The notes: generated from the letters alone by a model not told the origin. A stretch of DNA of 64,000 bases from CAVPDG01 sp963702535 (GCA_963702535.1 CAVPDG010000025.1:62001-126000); one strand, 5' to 3'; positions 53,707 through 63,029 are shown, numbered from the stretch's first letter. Made by a program: numbers and translations.

Positions 53707-54560
53707 GCTTTGAAATGACCCCTCAGAAGAATGAGCGAAGCTCCCAGTGGACACTTTTATTTGGGATCATTCTGATCGGGCTGGTCCTCCTACGCAGCAT
53801 CGCGGAGTACTCGGGTGGACCCTATTGGATCCATTCGTTGCTCGGCATGGGTCTATTCAGCGCCCTTTATTTTTCGGAGAGGCGGGTCTCGGCGCGATAC
53901 CGGTGGTACGTCCTGGTCTATCTAGGTATCCAGGTTGTGCTGGTCACCTTGCTCTTCAGCCTGTCACCCTTTTTAGATGTCTTTGGGGTGCTCTTGATCC
54001 TGCTCAGCCTACAAGCCATGCAGAGGCTTCCGCTGCGCAAGGCGCTAGGATGGGTGATCGGCTTTTGCTTGACGCTTGCGCTCATCGAGGTCGTAGGGCT
54101 GGGTTTGTTGGATGGATTGGTGCTCAGCATGCTGATCGTCGCGGTAGGGATCTTCCTGGTGTCTTTCGATCTGGTTTACACCCGGGCGCAGCAGGAAAAA
54201 TCCGAGAGCCAGGCATTGCTGGAACGGCTTTCCCGAGCCAACCGGCAACTCGAAGAATTCGCTGCCCAGGCGGAAGAGCTGGCAGCGGCGCAGGAGCGCA
54301 ACCGATTGGCGCGTGAGCTGCACGATTCGGTCAGCCAGTCGATCTTCAGCATCATCCTCACCGGGCGCAGCGCCCAGCTCCTGCTCGCTCGCGACCCCGG
54401 GCGCGTTCCCGGGCTTCTGCTGAACCTGCAGGAGATGACCGGCGAAGCCTTGAGCCAGCTCCGCTCGCTCATCACCCAGATGCGACCCAGAAGAACGATT
54501 AACGTTGCTTTGATCCAGATTACACACCGTCAACCCGGCTGCAAAACCACTACGCTCTGA
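53703..54560 (+). CDS. Truncated sensor histidine kinase lacking the ATPase domain
   Basis: A 285-residue protein with the same plan as the upstream kinase: membrane segments (about 17-165), coiled coil, and a HisKA_3 region with His207 in RELHDSVSQSIFSIIL. It stops soon after SLITQMRPRR, and no HATPase_c sequence is found in any frame up to the next gene, so the catalytic domain is missing rather than frameshifted. The last 20 residues look unrelated to the family. It could be a decaying paralogue, or a kinase-dead partner phosphorylated by its neighbour. The start is GTG, overlapping the upstream stop. Confidence 0.85.
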   Translation: MSFEMTPQKNERSSQWTLLFGIILIGLVLLRSIAEYSGGPYWIHSLLGMGLFSALYFSERRVSARYRWYVLVYLGIQVVLVTLLFSLSPFLDVFGVLLILLSLQAMQRLPLRKALGWVIGFCLTLALIEVVGLGLLDGLVLSMLIVAVGIFLVSFDLVYTRAQQEKSESQALLERLSRANRQLEEFAAQAEELAAAQERNRLARELHDSVSQSIFSIILTGRSAQLLLARDPGRVPGLLLNLQEMTGEALSQLRSLITQMRPRRTINVALIQITHRQPGCKTTTL

Positions 54561-54740
54561 TCAGGATATCCATCTCCAGTCCTAGGTCTGCACGAGCAGC
54601 GCTCCACCCCCGGTAGTACTCGCGAAATCAATCTCTAGAACCCCATGACTCCCATCCCACGCCGGATGCGGGCTGGCGCGGTTTTGCTTATATTAAGGCT
54701 GTAATCTGCAATGGACAGCGAAGAAAAAGCGGAGGCAGCC

Positions 54741-54974
54741 ATGATCACCCAGACTTTACTCAAGACGATTTCTCTCTACAACCCGTTCAATTTCCCTGTT
54801 GCGCAGCCGGCGAGCCTGGCGATGGCTGCCAGCGGCGCACGCGCCTGGTCGGGCGAGATTGATGAAGAAACGCTGGCAGACGGGCTGGCAGAAGCGAGCC
54901 CCCTGCCCCTCAGCGCCGCAACAGACGTCGACCCTGACCAGTTCGAGCTGGTTTATACCTGGTTCCTGGCGTAA
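54741..54974 (+). CDS. Small hypothetical protein in the two-component island
   Basis: A 77-residue protein, moderately acidic, beginning MITQTLLKTISLYNPFNFPV and ending VDPDQFELVYTWFLA. GGAGG lies 5 bases before ATG 54741; an in-frame ATG at 54711 has no such site. I recognise no domain. It lies between the truncated kinase and a lone receiver protein, and may be an accessory to that system. Confidence 0.5.
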   Translation: MITQTLLKTISLYNPFNFPVAQPASLAMAASGARAWSGEIDEETLADGLAEASPLPLSAATDVDPDQFELVYTWFLA

Positions 54975-54987
54975 GGACAGGGTTGGC

Positions 54988-55377
54988 ATGGAACAGCAGA
55001 CGCTGCTGATCGTCGATGATGTCCCCCAGGTGCGCAAGGACCTGAGAACCTTGCTCTCCCTGGCAGGCGAGATCGACGTGGTCGGCGAAGCCAGCAACGG
55101 TTTAGAGGCGATCCGCCTGGCAGAAGCGCTACACCCCGATGTGATCTTAATGGATCTCGAAATGCCAGTCCTGGACGGTTTTGAAGCTGCCCAAACGATC
55201 AAGCAGTCCCAGCCGCAGTGCAAATTGATAGCCCTGACGGTGCACGCTTACGATGCTGCCCGTGAGAAGGCGACGCGATCGGGTTTCGACGCCTTCATCG
55301 TGAAAGGCGCACCCGTGGAAACCATCATCCATCTGATCGAAAATCGCAGGGATTTAGTCACTACGCAAAACGATTGA
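54988..55377 (+). CDS. Stand-alone receiver-domain response regulator
   Basis: A 129-residue CheY-like protein with only a receiver domain. LLIVDDVPQVRKDL holds the acidic pocket, Asp56 in VILMDLEMPVLDGF is the phosphorylation site, and the conserved lysine is in AFIVKGAPVE. With no output domain it likely acts by protein interaction, possibly with the kinases upstream. It starts 13 bases after the small protein's stop. Confidence 0.92.
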   Translation: MEQQTLLIVDDVPQVRKDLRTLLSLAGEIDVVGEASNGLEAIRLAEALHPDVILMDLEMPVLDGFEAAQTIKQSQPQCKLIALTVHAYDAAREKATRSGFDAFIVKGAPVETIIHLIENRRDLVTTQND

Positions 55378-55400
55378 CCATCCAACAAGAGGAGAAAACG

Positions 55401-56585
55401 ATGAGCACTAAGAATGTTCGCAAGTACTATCTCGATTGGCTTCGCGTGTTCGCGATCCTGGCTGTTTTCATCTACCACAGCACTAAATTTTTCGACCTTG
55501 GAAACTGGCACGTCAAGAATTCCAGCACCTATCTTGATGTCCGGCTGCTGGAAACCTTCATGGAAATCTGGATGATGCCGTTTATCTTTGCCATCTCGGG
55601 TGCTAGCGTTTACTTTGCCCTGGACAAGAGCGGCGCGGGGAAATTTTTCAAGGATAAAGTATTGCGGCTCGGAGTACCTTTACTGGTGGGCATTTTCACC
55701 CACTGCTCACTGCAGGTATATCTGGAGCGCATCTCACACCACGAATTCAGCGGTTCCTACTTCCAGTTCCTGCCACACTACTTCGATGGCTGGTACATCG
55801 ATGCCGGCGTCGGCGGTAATTTCGCCTGGGCGGGCATGCACCTGTGGTACCTGTTGATCCTCTTCGTGTTCTGCATCCTGTGCTACCCCATCTTCCGCTT
55901 ACTCAAGGGTAAAGGGCAGAAAGTTTTGATCAAGACCGGCAATTTCCTGGCGTTGCCCGCTGCTATCTACTTGCTCGCCATCCCATTAAACCTGGTCGAG
56001 ATGATCACCAGCGACACTCCACTGCAATCGCTCGACCCCGGCGGCTGGAACTTCGCCCTCTACCTGTGCTTCTTCATCTCCGGATTTGTGCTCATCTCCT
56101 CCGAGCGCCTGTTGAGCCGCATCCAGAGCATGCGCTGGGCATCGTTGGGGGTCAGCCTGGCGCTCACGGCAGCCTACATGTTCTTGATCATCAACGCGCG
56201 AAACCCCTCGCTAGCCAGTCTGAGCGAATCGCTGGATAATCCCGTGCTCAACTTTGCTGTCTGGGCATGGATCAGCACCTTCCTGGGATTTGGCATGCAG
56301 CGGTTGAACTACACCAGCCCGGCGTTACAATACGCCAACGAAGCCGTGCTGCCCTTCTACATCTTGCACCAGACGGTCCTGCTCTGCGTAGGTTATTTGA
56401 TCCTGCAATGGGCGCTCCCCGACCTGCTCCAATGGGCGTTGATCGTGGTGATCTCTTTTGGGGTCATCATGGGCATCTTCGAATTCCTGGTGCGCCGCTT
56501 CAACCTGATGCGTTTCTTGTTCGGCATGAAGCCCCTGACCCGGCAGCCGGAGGTCCAACCCAGGCAGGTTTATAGCACCCGGTAA
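55401..56585 (+). CDS. Acyltransferase family 3 membrane protein (OafA-like)
   Basis: A 394-residue membrane-bound acyltransferase with about ten helices. The family N-terminus is YYLDWLRVFAILAVFIYHS, with the conserved histidine in IYHS, and MHLWYLLILFVFCIL and AVLPFYILHQTVLL are also typical. Such enzymes O-acetylate or acylate exported sugars, peptidoglycan or lipids; the substrate is not predictable. GAGGAG defines ATG 55401. A very strong hairpin follows the gene. Confidence 0.9.
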   Translation: MSTKNVRKYYLDWLRVFAILAVFIYHSTKFFDLGNWHVKNSSTYLDVRLLETFMEIWMMPFIFAISGASVYFALDKSGAGKFFKDKVLRLGVPLLVGIFTHCSLQVYLERISHHEFSGSYFQFLPHYFDGWYIDAGVGGNFAWAGMHLWYLLILFVFCILCYPIFRLLKGKGQKVLIKTGNFLALPAAIYLLAIPLNLVEMITSDTPLQSLDPGGWNFALYLCFFISGFVLISSERLLSRIQSMRWASLGVSLALTAAYMFLIINARNPSLASLSESLDNPVLNFAVWAWISTFLGFGMQRLNYTSPALQYANEAVLPFYILHQTVLLCVGYLILQWALPDLLQWALIVVISFGVIMGIFEFLVRRFNLMRFLFGMKPLTRQPEVQPRQVYSTR

Positions 56586-56603
56586 AGACAGAGATCGTTG
56601 ACC

Positions 56604-56650
56604 CATCAACATGCGGAGGCGGATGTATACTCCGCCTCCGCATGTTGATG
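56604..56650. terminator. 20-base-pair perfect hairpin after the acyltransferase gene
   Basis: Arms 56604-56623 and 56631-56650 are perfectly complementary with a 7-base loop. Only TTAG follows, so it lacks the classic T-run; it may still terminate or protect the 3' end. The surrounding 258 bases have no gene. Confidence 0.55.
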
Positions 56651-56843
56651 TTAGAAAGCATTCTGGCTAGCGTTGTTCCCGCCGAGCGCCCATGGAAGCA
56701 TGAGCGGTTGTCCCCTCGAACTGTGTTGTATAATCTTTCCAGGAAGATTTAGCCGTGGTAGTCCACGGAACCGGGAGAGTTCTCCGGGAATATTCTTATC
56801 AACTCATACCAACAGGGATAGCCAGGAGTGCAAGGAAACAAAT

Positions 56844-57357
56844 ATGAACGTATCTGATGCCATCCGCAGCAAACGCGCCGTGCGCCAGTTTGCCGACCAA
56901 CCGTTACCTGAGGAAACTGTACAAGCAATCACTCAATGCCGGACGGCGGGCGCAATCTGCCAAAAATATCCAACCCTGGCACTTCATTGCCATCCGCCAA
57001 CGCTCCACCTTGCAAGCGCTATCCCAGATGGGAGAGTGGGCGGGTCACCTGGCGGGCGCCGCCCTGGGTGTGGCGATCATCACCCCCGACCCCGCCTCGC
57101 GCTTCAGCGTGATGCTCGACGCCGGTCAGGCTGCGGCATACATGCAGCTGGCTGCCTGGGAGATGGGCGTGGGCTCCTGCCTGGCGACCATTTACGAGCC
57201 GGAGCAAGCGCGCCAATTGCTCGGCTTCCCCCCCGACATGCACCTGCGCATCGCCCTTTCTTTCGGTTACCCCCTGGATGCGGCGCTGCTCTCAAATCCG
57301 CCGAAGAAAGGCGGGCGCAAGGGCTTGGACGAGGTGATCCATTGGGACCAATGGTGA
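56844..57357 (+). CDS. Nitroreductase-family protein, one frameshift
   Basis: A roughly 170-residue FMN-dependent oxidoreductase. The N-terminus MNVSDAIRSKRAVRQFADQP is the family signature with the FMN-binding RxxR-like segment. After QAIT the frame shifts near 56930 and continues LNAGRRAQSAKNIQPWHFI, then LDAGQAAAYMQLAAWEMGVG and GSCLATIYEPEQARQLLGFP. Joined, the length is normal for short nitroreductases. The substrate is unknown. AAGGAAA precedes the ATG loosely. Confidence 0.86.
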
Positions 57358-57380
57358 ACCGCCTCTGAGCATTTCGCCCG

Positions 57381-58280
57381 ATGAAGCTTTTCTACCACGA
57401 CCATTTCGTGCTGCCTCTTCCGCAGGGGCACCGCTTTCCCATGGAGAAATACTCCCGGCTGCGCGAGCGTCTGGAGAACGACGCCCAATCCATCCCATTT
57501 GAGCTCCTGGTGCCAGAAAGCGCAACCCTGGAGCAGCTTTGCCTGGCGCATGACCGGTCTTACGTGGAACGGGTCTTCACGGGGCAAATGAGCGAAAAGG
57601 AAATGCGTCGCATCGGCTTCCCCTGGACGCCTCAGCTTGTCGAGCGGGCGCGGCGCTCGGTGGGCGGTACGATCGCCGCCTGCCGGGCAGCCCTGCAAGA
57701 GAGCGCCAGCGCCAACCTGGCAGGCGGCACGCATCACGCCTACGCTGAGCATGGTGAGGGCTATTGTGTCTTCAACGACGTCGCCGTGGCGGCGCGCGCC
57801 ATGCAGGTCGAAGGAGGCGCCCGGCGTGTGGTCATCGTAGATTGTGACGTGCACCAGGGCAACGGCACCGCTACCATCCTGGCCGGCGACCCCAGCATCT
57901 TCACCTTCTCGATTCACGGCGATAAGAACTTCCCCTTTCACAAAGAAAAGTCTGATCTGGATATCGCCCTGCCGGATGGCGCCGGCGACGATGCCTATCT
58001 CTCTGCCCTGGAAACTGGCTTACACCAGGCGCTGGAGCAGGCGAGAGCAGACCTGGCGATCTACCTGGCAGGCGCTGATCCCTATGCCGGGGATCGGCTG
58101 GGACGCCTGGCGTTAAGCAAAGCCGGGCTCTTAGAGCGAGACATAAGGGTGATGCAGGCTTGCCGGCAGGTGGGACTGCCCTTAGCCGTCGTCATGGCAG
58201 GCGGGTATGCCAGGAACATCGAGGATATCGTTGATATCCATTACCAGACGATTAGCACCCTCGCCCGCCTGTTCGCCTGA
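57381..58280 (+). CDS. Histone deacetylase/AcuC superfamily zinc hydrolase
   Basis: A 299-residue deacetylase of the arginase/deacetylase fold. The catalytic histidine pair is in AGGTHHAYAEHGEGYC, zinc ligands are in DCDVHQGNGTA and GADPYAGDRLG, and the C-terminal VVMAGGYARNIEDIVDIH carries the GGY motif. Bacterial members remove acetyl groups from polyamines, lysines or small amides, so the target is open. It starts 23 bases after the nitroreductase stop. Confidence 0.93.
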   Translation: MKLFYHDHFVLPLPQGHRFPMEKYSRLRERLENDAQSIPFELLVPESATLEQLCLAHDRSYVERVFTGQMSEKEMRRIGFPWTPQLVERARRSVGGTIAACRAALQESASANLAGGTHHAYAEHGEGYCVFNDVAVAARAMQVEGGARRVVIVDCDVHQGNGTATILAGDPSIFTFSIHGDKNFPFHKEKSDLDIALPDGAGDDAYLSALETGLHQALEQARADLAIYLAGADPYAGDRLGRLALSKAGLLERDIRVMQACRQVGLPLAVVMAGGYARNIEDIVDIHYQTISTLARLFA

Positions 58281-58402
58281 GCTGGTTTCAGGGATTAGCC
58301 AATAGCACCTGAGGAATTTCGAGTCGCCAGGCTGCCGCGCGGAACTTTTTCGAAGTTGTTGCGTATATTGTTGTGATACACGTTGATGAAATGGAGGATA
58401 AA

Positions 58403-58597
58403 ATGGTTGAAACACGTCGGGTTTTGCGCCGGTCTCGCAGCAACCGCATGATTGCGGGTGTGTGCGGCGGTTTAGCCGAGTTCTTTGGGATCAGCTCCTT
58501 CTGGTTCCGCCTTGCCTTCCTGATCGCCCTCATCCCTGGAGGCATCCCTGGGATCTTGATCTACCTGATCCTGTGGATCATTATCCCCAAGGCGTAA
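58403..58597 (+). CDS. PspC-domain membrane protein
   Basis: A 64-residue protein comprising a single PspC domain: an arginine-rich start (ETRRVLRRSRSNRMIAGVCG), then GLAEFFGISSFWFRLAFLI and a membrane helix ending in ILWIIIPKA. PspC domains act in envelope-stress (phage shock) responses. GGAGG 5 bases upstream defines ATG 58403. No other psp gene is present. Confidence 0.9.
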   Translation: MVETRRVLRRSRSNRMIAGVCGGLAEFFGISSFWFRLAFLIALIPGGIPGILIYLILWIIIPKA

Positions 58598-58645
58598 TCG
58601 CAAAACGAAAACACAGGTCTCCTGTAGAAGCCAACCGCAGAAAAG

Positions 58646-58676
58646 ATCCGCACCTTGATCCAGAGGTGCGGATTTG
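58646..58676 (+). terminator. Terminator after pspC
   Basis: ATCCGCACCT (58646-58655) and AGGTGCGGAT (58664-58673) pair across an 8-base loop, followed by TTGCGTT. It lies 49 bases after the PspC stop and 35 before the convergent M48 stop. Confidence 0.6.
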
Positions 58677-58710
58677 CGTTCGTATCTTCCCGCGCAGAAA
58701 TATGCTGGGG

Positions 58711-59862
58711 TTATGAACCTGTGACAGGAGAAGCTGAGCTGAAAGCTTGCGCCATGGCGATGCGCCGCTTCAGCGAGGGGTGCGAGTAGAGCAGGAGCTC
58801 CACCCAAGGCTCGGGGTCGGCTTCCGCCAGGTTTTGATTGGCAAGCCGCGCCAGCGCGGAAGCGTAGGCGCTGCCATTCTCCGTGATTCGCAGGGCATAT
58901 TCATCGGCGCGGCGCTCGCGCCAGCGTGAGAAGGCATTGCCCAGCGGCATCGTCACCAGCCCATAAGCGCCCATGACCAGGATAAGCAGCGGCATTGCCG
59001 CCACGTCTGCCACGCTGCTGAAGCCGAAATACGCTACTCCCCAGCTCAAGCCCAGGGATGCCAGGTAAAGCCCAACCAGGGTCATCACGCTCTCCAAAAC
59101 AATGCCCACCGGGATATCCTTGTGTGCGTGATGCCCGAGCTCGTGAGCCAGCACGGTCTCGATCTCAGCCGGCGTGAACTCAGCGATCAAGGTGTCTCCC
59201 AGGATGATGCGGCGGGTATTCCCCAAACCCGTCAGAGCAGCATTGGCTGCTTTGGTGCGGCGCGACATATCGAATGTAAAAACGCCCCGCACCTGGGTGT
59301 GAGCGCGTTCTGCCAGGCGTAACAGCCGCTCAACCAGGTCGGCATGCTCCTCGCCCAAAGGCACAAACTTATAAAAAATCGGCATCAGCACAACCGGCGC
59401 CAGGTTTGCCAACAAAACGGTGAAGACCAGCAGGATTCCGGCGACCCACAGCCACCACCAGTCAGGCGAGAGGCGTAAAACCGCGTAGATCACCTCGATC
59501 AGGATCCCGCCCAACACCACACCCACCGCCAATGATTTGAGCTGGTCAACCGCCCAACCAGACGCCGTCTCGTTGGACATACCAAAACGGTGCGGCAGGA
59601 TAAATCCACTGTAATACGAAAGCGGCAAGTTGATCACGGTGTAAACACCGCCGAAAATAGCGGCAAATACGGCAACCTGCAGCCAGGGATTGCTGCTCCA
59701 GGTGGATATCGCCGCCTGCAACGCCGCCGACCAACCTGCTAGCAGCCATGCCAGGGTATAAATGGCTCCAATCGCCAGGTCTAACAGCATGAGGCGGCGG
59801 TTGGTGCGGGCGTATCGTTTGGCTTGCTCTTGCCGTTGTGGATCGATGTTGATTTCGGACAT
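58711..59862 (-). CDS. M48-family membrane metalloprotease (Ste24-like)
   Basis: A 383-residue integral membrane zinc protease. The zinc site is HELGHH, with a further glutamate in ERRADEYAL. PHRFGMSNETASGWAVDQLK and VVLMPIFYKFVPL are typical of the CAAX prenyl protease 1/Ste24 group. Several hydrophobic helices precede and follow the site. Function is likely quality control of membrane proteins. The ATG has no Shine-Dalgarno but follows an extended -10 element by 7 bases, so the message is probably leaderless. Confidence 0.93.
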   Translation of the reverse strand: MSEINIDPQRQEQAKRYARTNRRLMLLDLAIGAIYTLAWLLAGWSAALQAAISTWSSNPWLQVAVFAAIFGGVYTVINLPLSYYSGFILPHRFGMSNETASGWAVDQLKSLAVGVVLGGILIEVIYAVLRLSPDWWWLWVAGILLVFTVLLANLAPVVLMPIFYKFVPLGEEHADLVERLLRLAERAHTQVRGVFTFDMSRRTKAANAALTGLGNTRRIILGDTLIAEFTPAEIETVLAHELGHHAHKDIPVGIVLESVMTLVGLYLASLGLSWGVAYFGFSSVADVAAMPLLILVMGAYGLVTMPLGNAFSRWRERRADEYALRITENGSAYASALARLANQNLAEADPEPWVELLLYSHPSLKRRIAMAQAFSSASPVTGS

Positions 59863-59869
59863 ATTCGGT

Positions 59870-59878
59870 ATTATATCA
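59870..59878 (-). promoter_or_regulatory. Extended -10 promoter of the M48 protease gene
   Basis: TGATATAAT on the minus strand is a perfect extended -10, ending 7 bases before the ATG at 59862. Transcription would begin at or next to the start codon. Confidence 0.6.
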
Positions 59879-59899
59879 CCCCGCCATCGCCTGCTTTTT

Positions 59900-59937
59900 G
59901 GCTCATTGGATTTACCGTGATGATTTCCAGATTGCCG
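59900..59937 (+). repeat. Dispersed intergenic repeat, copy 2
   Basis: Begins GGCTCATTGGATTTACCGTG and matches the element at 49861-49898 with one indel and several changes. It lies just upstream of the divergent M48 promoter and after the stop of the PPDK regulator. Confidence 0.5.
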
Positions 59938-59954
59938 CTGACCCTGCTTTTCAG

Positions 59955-60782
59955 CTAAGGATATGGGATCTCTTCTTTGTCCTGCGCCGAGCGACCCAGC
60001 AGGGAGATGACCTCAGCCGCTGTCTCCTCGATGGGCTTGGCAGTTACATCGACCAGCGGCCAGTCGCGCCGGCGCTCGTAAATTTGGTAGGCATAGGCAG
60101 CCTCCTGGCTGATGTAATCCAGATCAGCGTAACCCTTCAACGAAGTACCGATGTGCTCCAGGCGAACCCGGCGCAGCTCCGCCAGGCGCTCCGGGCGCAC
60201 GATCAGACCCACCACCCTGCGCCGCGGCAGCTCGAAAAGCCTGGCGGGCGGCTCCACCCCTAGCGCCAGGGGGATATTTGCCACTTTCCAGCCCCGGTAA
60301 GAAAGGTAGATGCTCAAAGGAGTCTTCGAGGTGCGCGAAACCCCCACCAGCACAATCTCCGCCTTCTCCAGGTCCTGAATATTGCGCCCGTCATCATGCC
60401 GGACGGTAAAGTCGATGGCTTCAATGCGCTGCAGGTAGGCGGTATCGAACGGCTGGAACAAGCCGGGTTCGGCGCGCGGCTTGGTGGCGAGCAGGTCGGA
60501 TAGGCGAGCTAATAGCGGTCCCATCAAGTCGATGGTGGGCACGTTAGCGGCGCGTCCCTCGGTCAGCACCGTACGGCGCAGCTCTGCAGACACCAGCGTA
60601 TGGACGATGAACCCGCCGGTTTCAGATGCCTGGCTGACGACGGAACGCACCTGCGCATCCGTGCGCACGCCGCCGAAACGGTGGATCTCCACTCTCGAAG
60701 CATCGAATTGGGTAAGCGCGGCGCGCATCACACCCTGGGCAGTCTGTCCAGTGGCATCGGATACGACATATACATGAAACAT
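59955..60782 (-). CDS. Pyruvate, phosphate dikinase regulatory protein (DUF299)
   Basis: A 275-residue bifunctional serine/threonine kinase and Pi-dependent phosphorylase that inactivates and reactivates pyruvate,phosphate dikinase (or PEP synthetase). The N-terminus reads VYVVSDATGQTAQGVMRAAL, and the nucleotide-binding loop is GVSRTSKTPLSIYLSYRG. GLIVRPERLAELR and YADLDYI are conserved downstream. GAGGAGG precedes the ATG. The dikinase itself is not in the window; with fbp this points to gluconeogenic control. Confidence 0.94.
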   Translation of the reverse strand: MFHVYVVSDATGQTAQGVMRAALTQFDASRVEIHRFGGVRTDAQVRSVVSQASETGGFIVHTLVSAELRRTVLTEGRAANVPTIDLMGPLLARLSDLLATKPRAEPGLFQPFDTAYLQRIEAIDFTVRHDDGRNIQDLEKAEIVLVGVSRTSKTPLSIYLSYRGWKVANIPLALGVEPPARLFELPRRRVVGLIVRPERLAELRRVRLEHIGTSLKGYADLDYISQEAAYAYQIYERRRDWPLVDVTAKPIEETAAEVISLLGRSAQDKEEIPYP

Positions 60783-60817
60783 TGGGCGCCTCCTCTACCC
60801 TTAGGATGGGGAGTAAT

Positions 60818-62185
60818 TTAATCTGCAGGCAGCTTGTACCCTGGCGCCGCATCATCGCCGGGCGCATCGGCGTCCCTGAGGCGCACGCTGCGCAGCACTG
60901 GATGGCTGCGCCAGCCCAGCCAGGTTGTTTGCAAGGTCATGCTGATCGACATGGCTGCCAGACCGATGTAAAGACCAGCCACCTGCCCCCAGGCTACCCC
61001 GGCAACCAGGAGAAGAACGATGGCAACCAGGTAGATAATGACAGCTTCGGTCACCCCTCGCGTGCGCCGCCCGTGCAGAAGCGAGCCCTGGTACCAGCTT
61101 TGCAGAACCGACATAACCGGCAACGGCAAAGCGAGCCACAAGCTGAGCTGCGCCATCGCCGCCAGGTCCGGCGGGAGAGCCGAGACATTTAGAAACCACC
61201 AGGTTGAGAGCGGTGTGGCGGCTACCAGCAACAGGGCGCCGAAAGTGAGCAAAGAAAGCCAGCTGGTAAAGCGCCGCAGATTGTTATAAGAGCGCGGCTG
61301 GTCCATTAACGCCACTACCACCTCATTGTACGCCACTCCTGGGCTGCGGAACATGAATACCAGCCCGGATACCACGGGCCAGACCGCCAGGGATGCCAGC
61401 GCATTGGGCATGCGGCTGATGGCAGCGCTGCCGATCGGCTGCGCGAGCAAGAACATGAGGGATGTCATCGCCAGCGGGATGTAGAAGTCGAAAAAGGCTC
61501 GCCAGGTAAGCGGTTGGGCTAAAGGCGGAGAAGGACGGAGCTGCTTGCGCACCACCGGTCGAACGACAATGCCTGAGTAGGCTGCCTCGCTGAGCACCCC
61601 GGCAGCCATGGCGCTGGTGCCGACAACGATCCCAGGAATGTCGCCGATGAGGTACCCCACCAGCAAGACCAACGTATCTGCCGAAAGGCGGACCAGCGTC
61701 CCGATCCCGACGGTCTCCGAGTGACCGAAGCGGATGAGCACACCCTGGTTGAAACGGCGGTAAGCGATCGCCCAGGTCCAGGGGGTCATAATAATCAAGC
61801 CGATGCGCGCCGGCTCAATGATCTGCTGCGGCACGCCCATCCAGTCGCCCACCAGCACGTAATACAGGGGTGTAAGCGCCACAAGCAAGTGGATCGCCGT
61901 GAGAATGGCGCTGGTGACCATCATGAAGCGGCGGATCATCTGGTAAGAATCCCAATCCTTGCTCAAGGCAGTAGAGGCAGCCAGGAGCATGATGATTGGC
62001 GCTTCGATAATTAACGCCAAAGGATAAATGACCCCCCCGAAAGCTGCCAGGCTGATCTTGGGATCTGCCATGCGCGCCACAACCGCGGTGATAAACGGCA
62101 GCTCAACGCCCATGATGAGCCAGCTTGCCGCCAGCGGCCACCAGGTCTTGAAAATCTGCCGTAGGGTTATTTCGGTCGGAGGCAT
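60818..62185 (-). CDS. MATE/ANK-like multidrug or metabolite transporter
   Basis: A 455-residue membrane protein with about twelve helices in two related halves. The N-terminus TEITLRQIFKTWWPLAASWL and VELPFITAVVARMADPKISLAAFGG match the MATE-like branch near progressive ankylosis (ANK) transporters. PIGSAAISRMPNALASLAVWP begins the second half. ATG 62185 is chosen over GTG 62206. A minus-strand TATACT lies only 9 bases upstream, so a very short leader is possible. Substrate is unknown. Confidence 0.82.
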   Translation of the reverse strand: MPPTEITLRQIFKTWWPLAASWLIMGVELPFITAVVARMADPKISLAAFGGVIYPLALIIEAPIIMLLAASTALSKDWDSYQMIRRFMMVTSAILTAIHLLVALTPLYYVLVGDWMGVPQQIIEPARIGLIIMTPWTWAIAYRRFNQGVLIRFGHSETVGIGTLVRLSADTLVLLVGYLIGDIPGIVVGTSAMAAGVLSEAAYSGIVVRPVVRKQLRPSPPLAQPLTWRAFFDFYIPLAMTSLMFLLAQPIGSAAISRMPNALASLAVWPVVSGLVFMFRSPGVAYNEVVVALMDQPRSYNNLRRFTSWLSLLTFGALLLVAATPLSTWWFLNVSALPPDLAAMAQLSLWLALPLPVMSVLQSWYQGSLLHGRRTRGVTEAVIIYLVAIVLLLVAGVAWGQVAGLYIGLAAMSISMTLQTTWLGWRSHPVLRSVRLRDADAPGDDAAPGYKLPAD

Positions 62186-62313
62186 ACCCACCAAGTATAG
62201 CACCAACGAAACTGCTGCAAGCGCCAGGTGTTATCATTACTCGGTCTTGAATTTGCCCGAAAAATGCCGTACCAGACAATGCAACCTGCCCAACACGGCA
62301 ATTTTGGCGGGGA

Positions 62314-62962
62314 ATGACCGGGAGGGTGAACCTGTCTGTGAGAGACATTTACGGTTTATTGATGCAGGGATTGGCGCTCGGTTTGGCAGCCTCAGCCTCG
62401 CCTGGACCTTTCCAGGCTTACCTGATCAACCAGGCGCTGGCAAACGGCTTCCGAGGCGCCGCCCCGGTCGCGTTTGCGCCGCTGATCGCCGATATTCCGA
62501 TTGTGATTGCCAGCTTATTACTGCTCGACCAGCTTTCGCCCGAGCTCTTGCGTCTCATCAACATCGCTGGTGGGGTATTTGTGCTCTACCTGGCTTTCAG
62601 CCTGGGGAGGGGCTGGCGCGCAAGTACGGGTGCGGCCAATCCTGAGAGCAGCCAGGCCGCCGCCGTAGGCGCAGCTGGGCCGCGGCATCCTCATGAACCT
62701 GTTCAGCCCAGGTCCATACACATTTTGGATCCTGGTGAGCGGACCGATCTTGGTGGCTGCGCTGCGCGAGTCGACAGCGCAGGGATCGGCATTCCTGCTA
62801 GGTTTTTATGCCGCGCTCATCGGCGGTTTTCTGGCGATTGCCGCCCTCTTCCACCAGGCGCGCCGGCTGGGACCCAGGGTTGTCCGCGGGTTAAGTTTGG
62901 CAAGCATCCTGATCCTGTTCGGTTTTGGCATCCTGCTGTTGCAGCGGGGTTTCTGGGGATAA
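62314..62962 (+). CDS. LysE/RhtB-family amino acid exporter, one frameshift
   Basis: A roughly 215-residue exporter with five to six helices. ALGLAASASPGPFQAYLINQALANG is the family hallmark (in two parts here), followed by APLIADIPIVIASLLLL. Near 62670 the frame shifts, and the remainder reads LMNLFSPGPYTFWILVSGP and GFGILLLQRGFWG to the stop at 62962. Exports small amino-acid-like solutes, substrate unknown. In-frame starts at 62326 and 62338 are possible. Confidence 0.83.
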
Positions 62963-62994
62963 AAAAGGTGTGTACGGCGATCGCCGTACACACC
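62961..62994 (-). terminator. Perfect 28-base palindrome, terminator of the surface-protein gene
   Basis: 62967-62994 is a perfect palindrome (left half GGTGTGTACGGCGA) that can fold into a long stem with a tetraloop. On the minus strand it is followed by six T (the A-run at 62961-62966). It ends the surface-protein gene and sits immediately after the LysE stop. Confidence 0.85.
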
Positions 62995-63029
62995 CGGTGC
63001 TACATATTACGGTAGGATTCTACCCTGGC

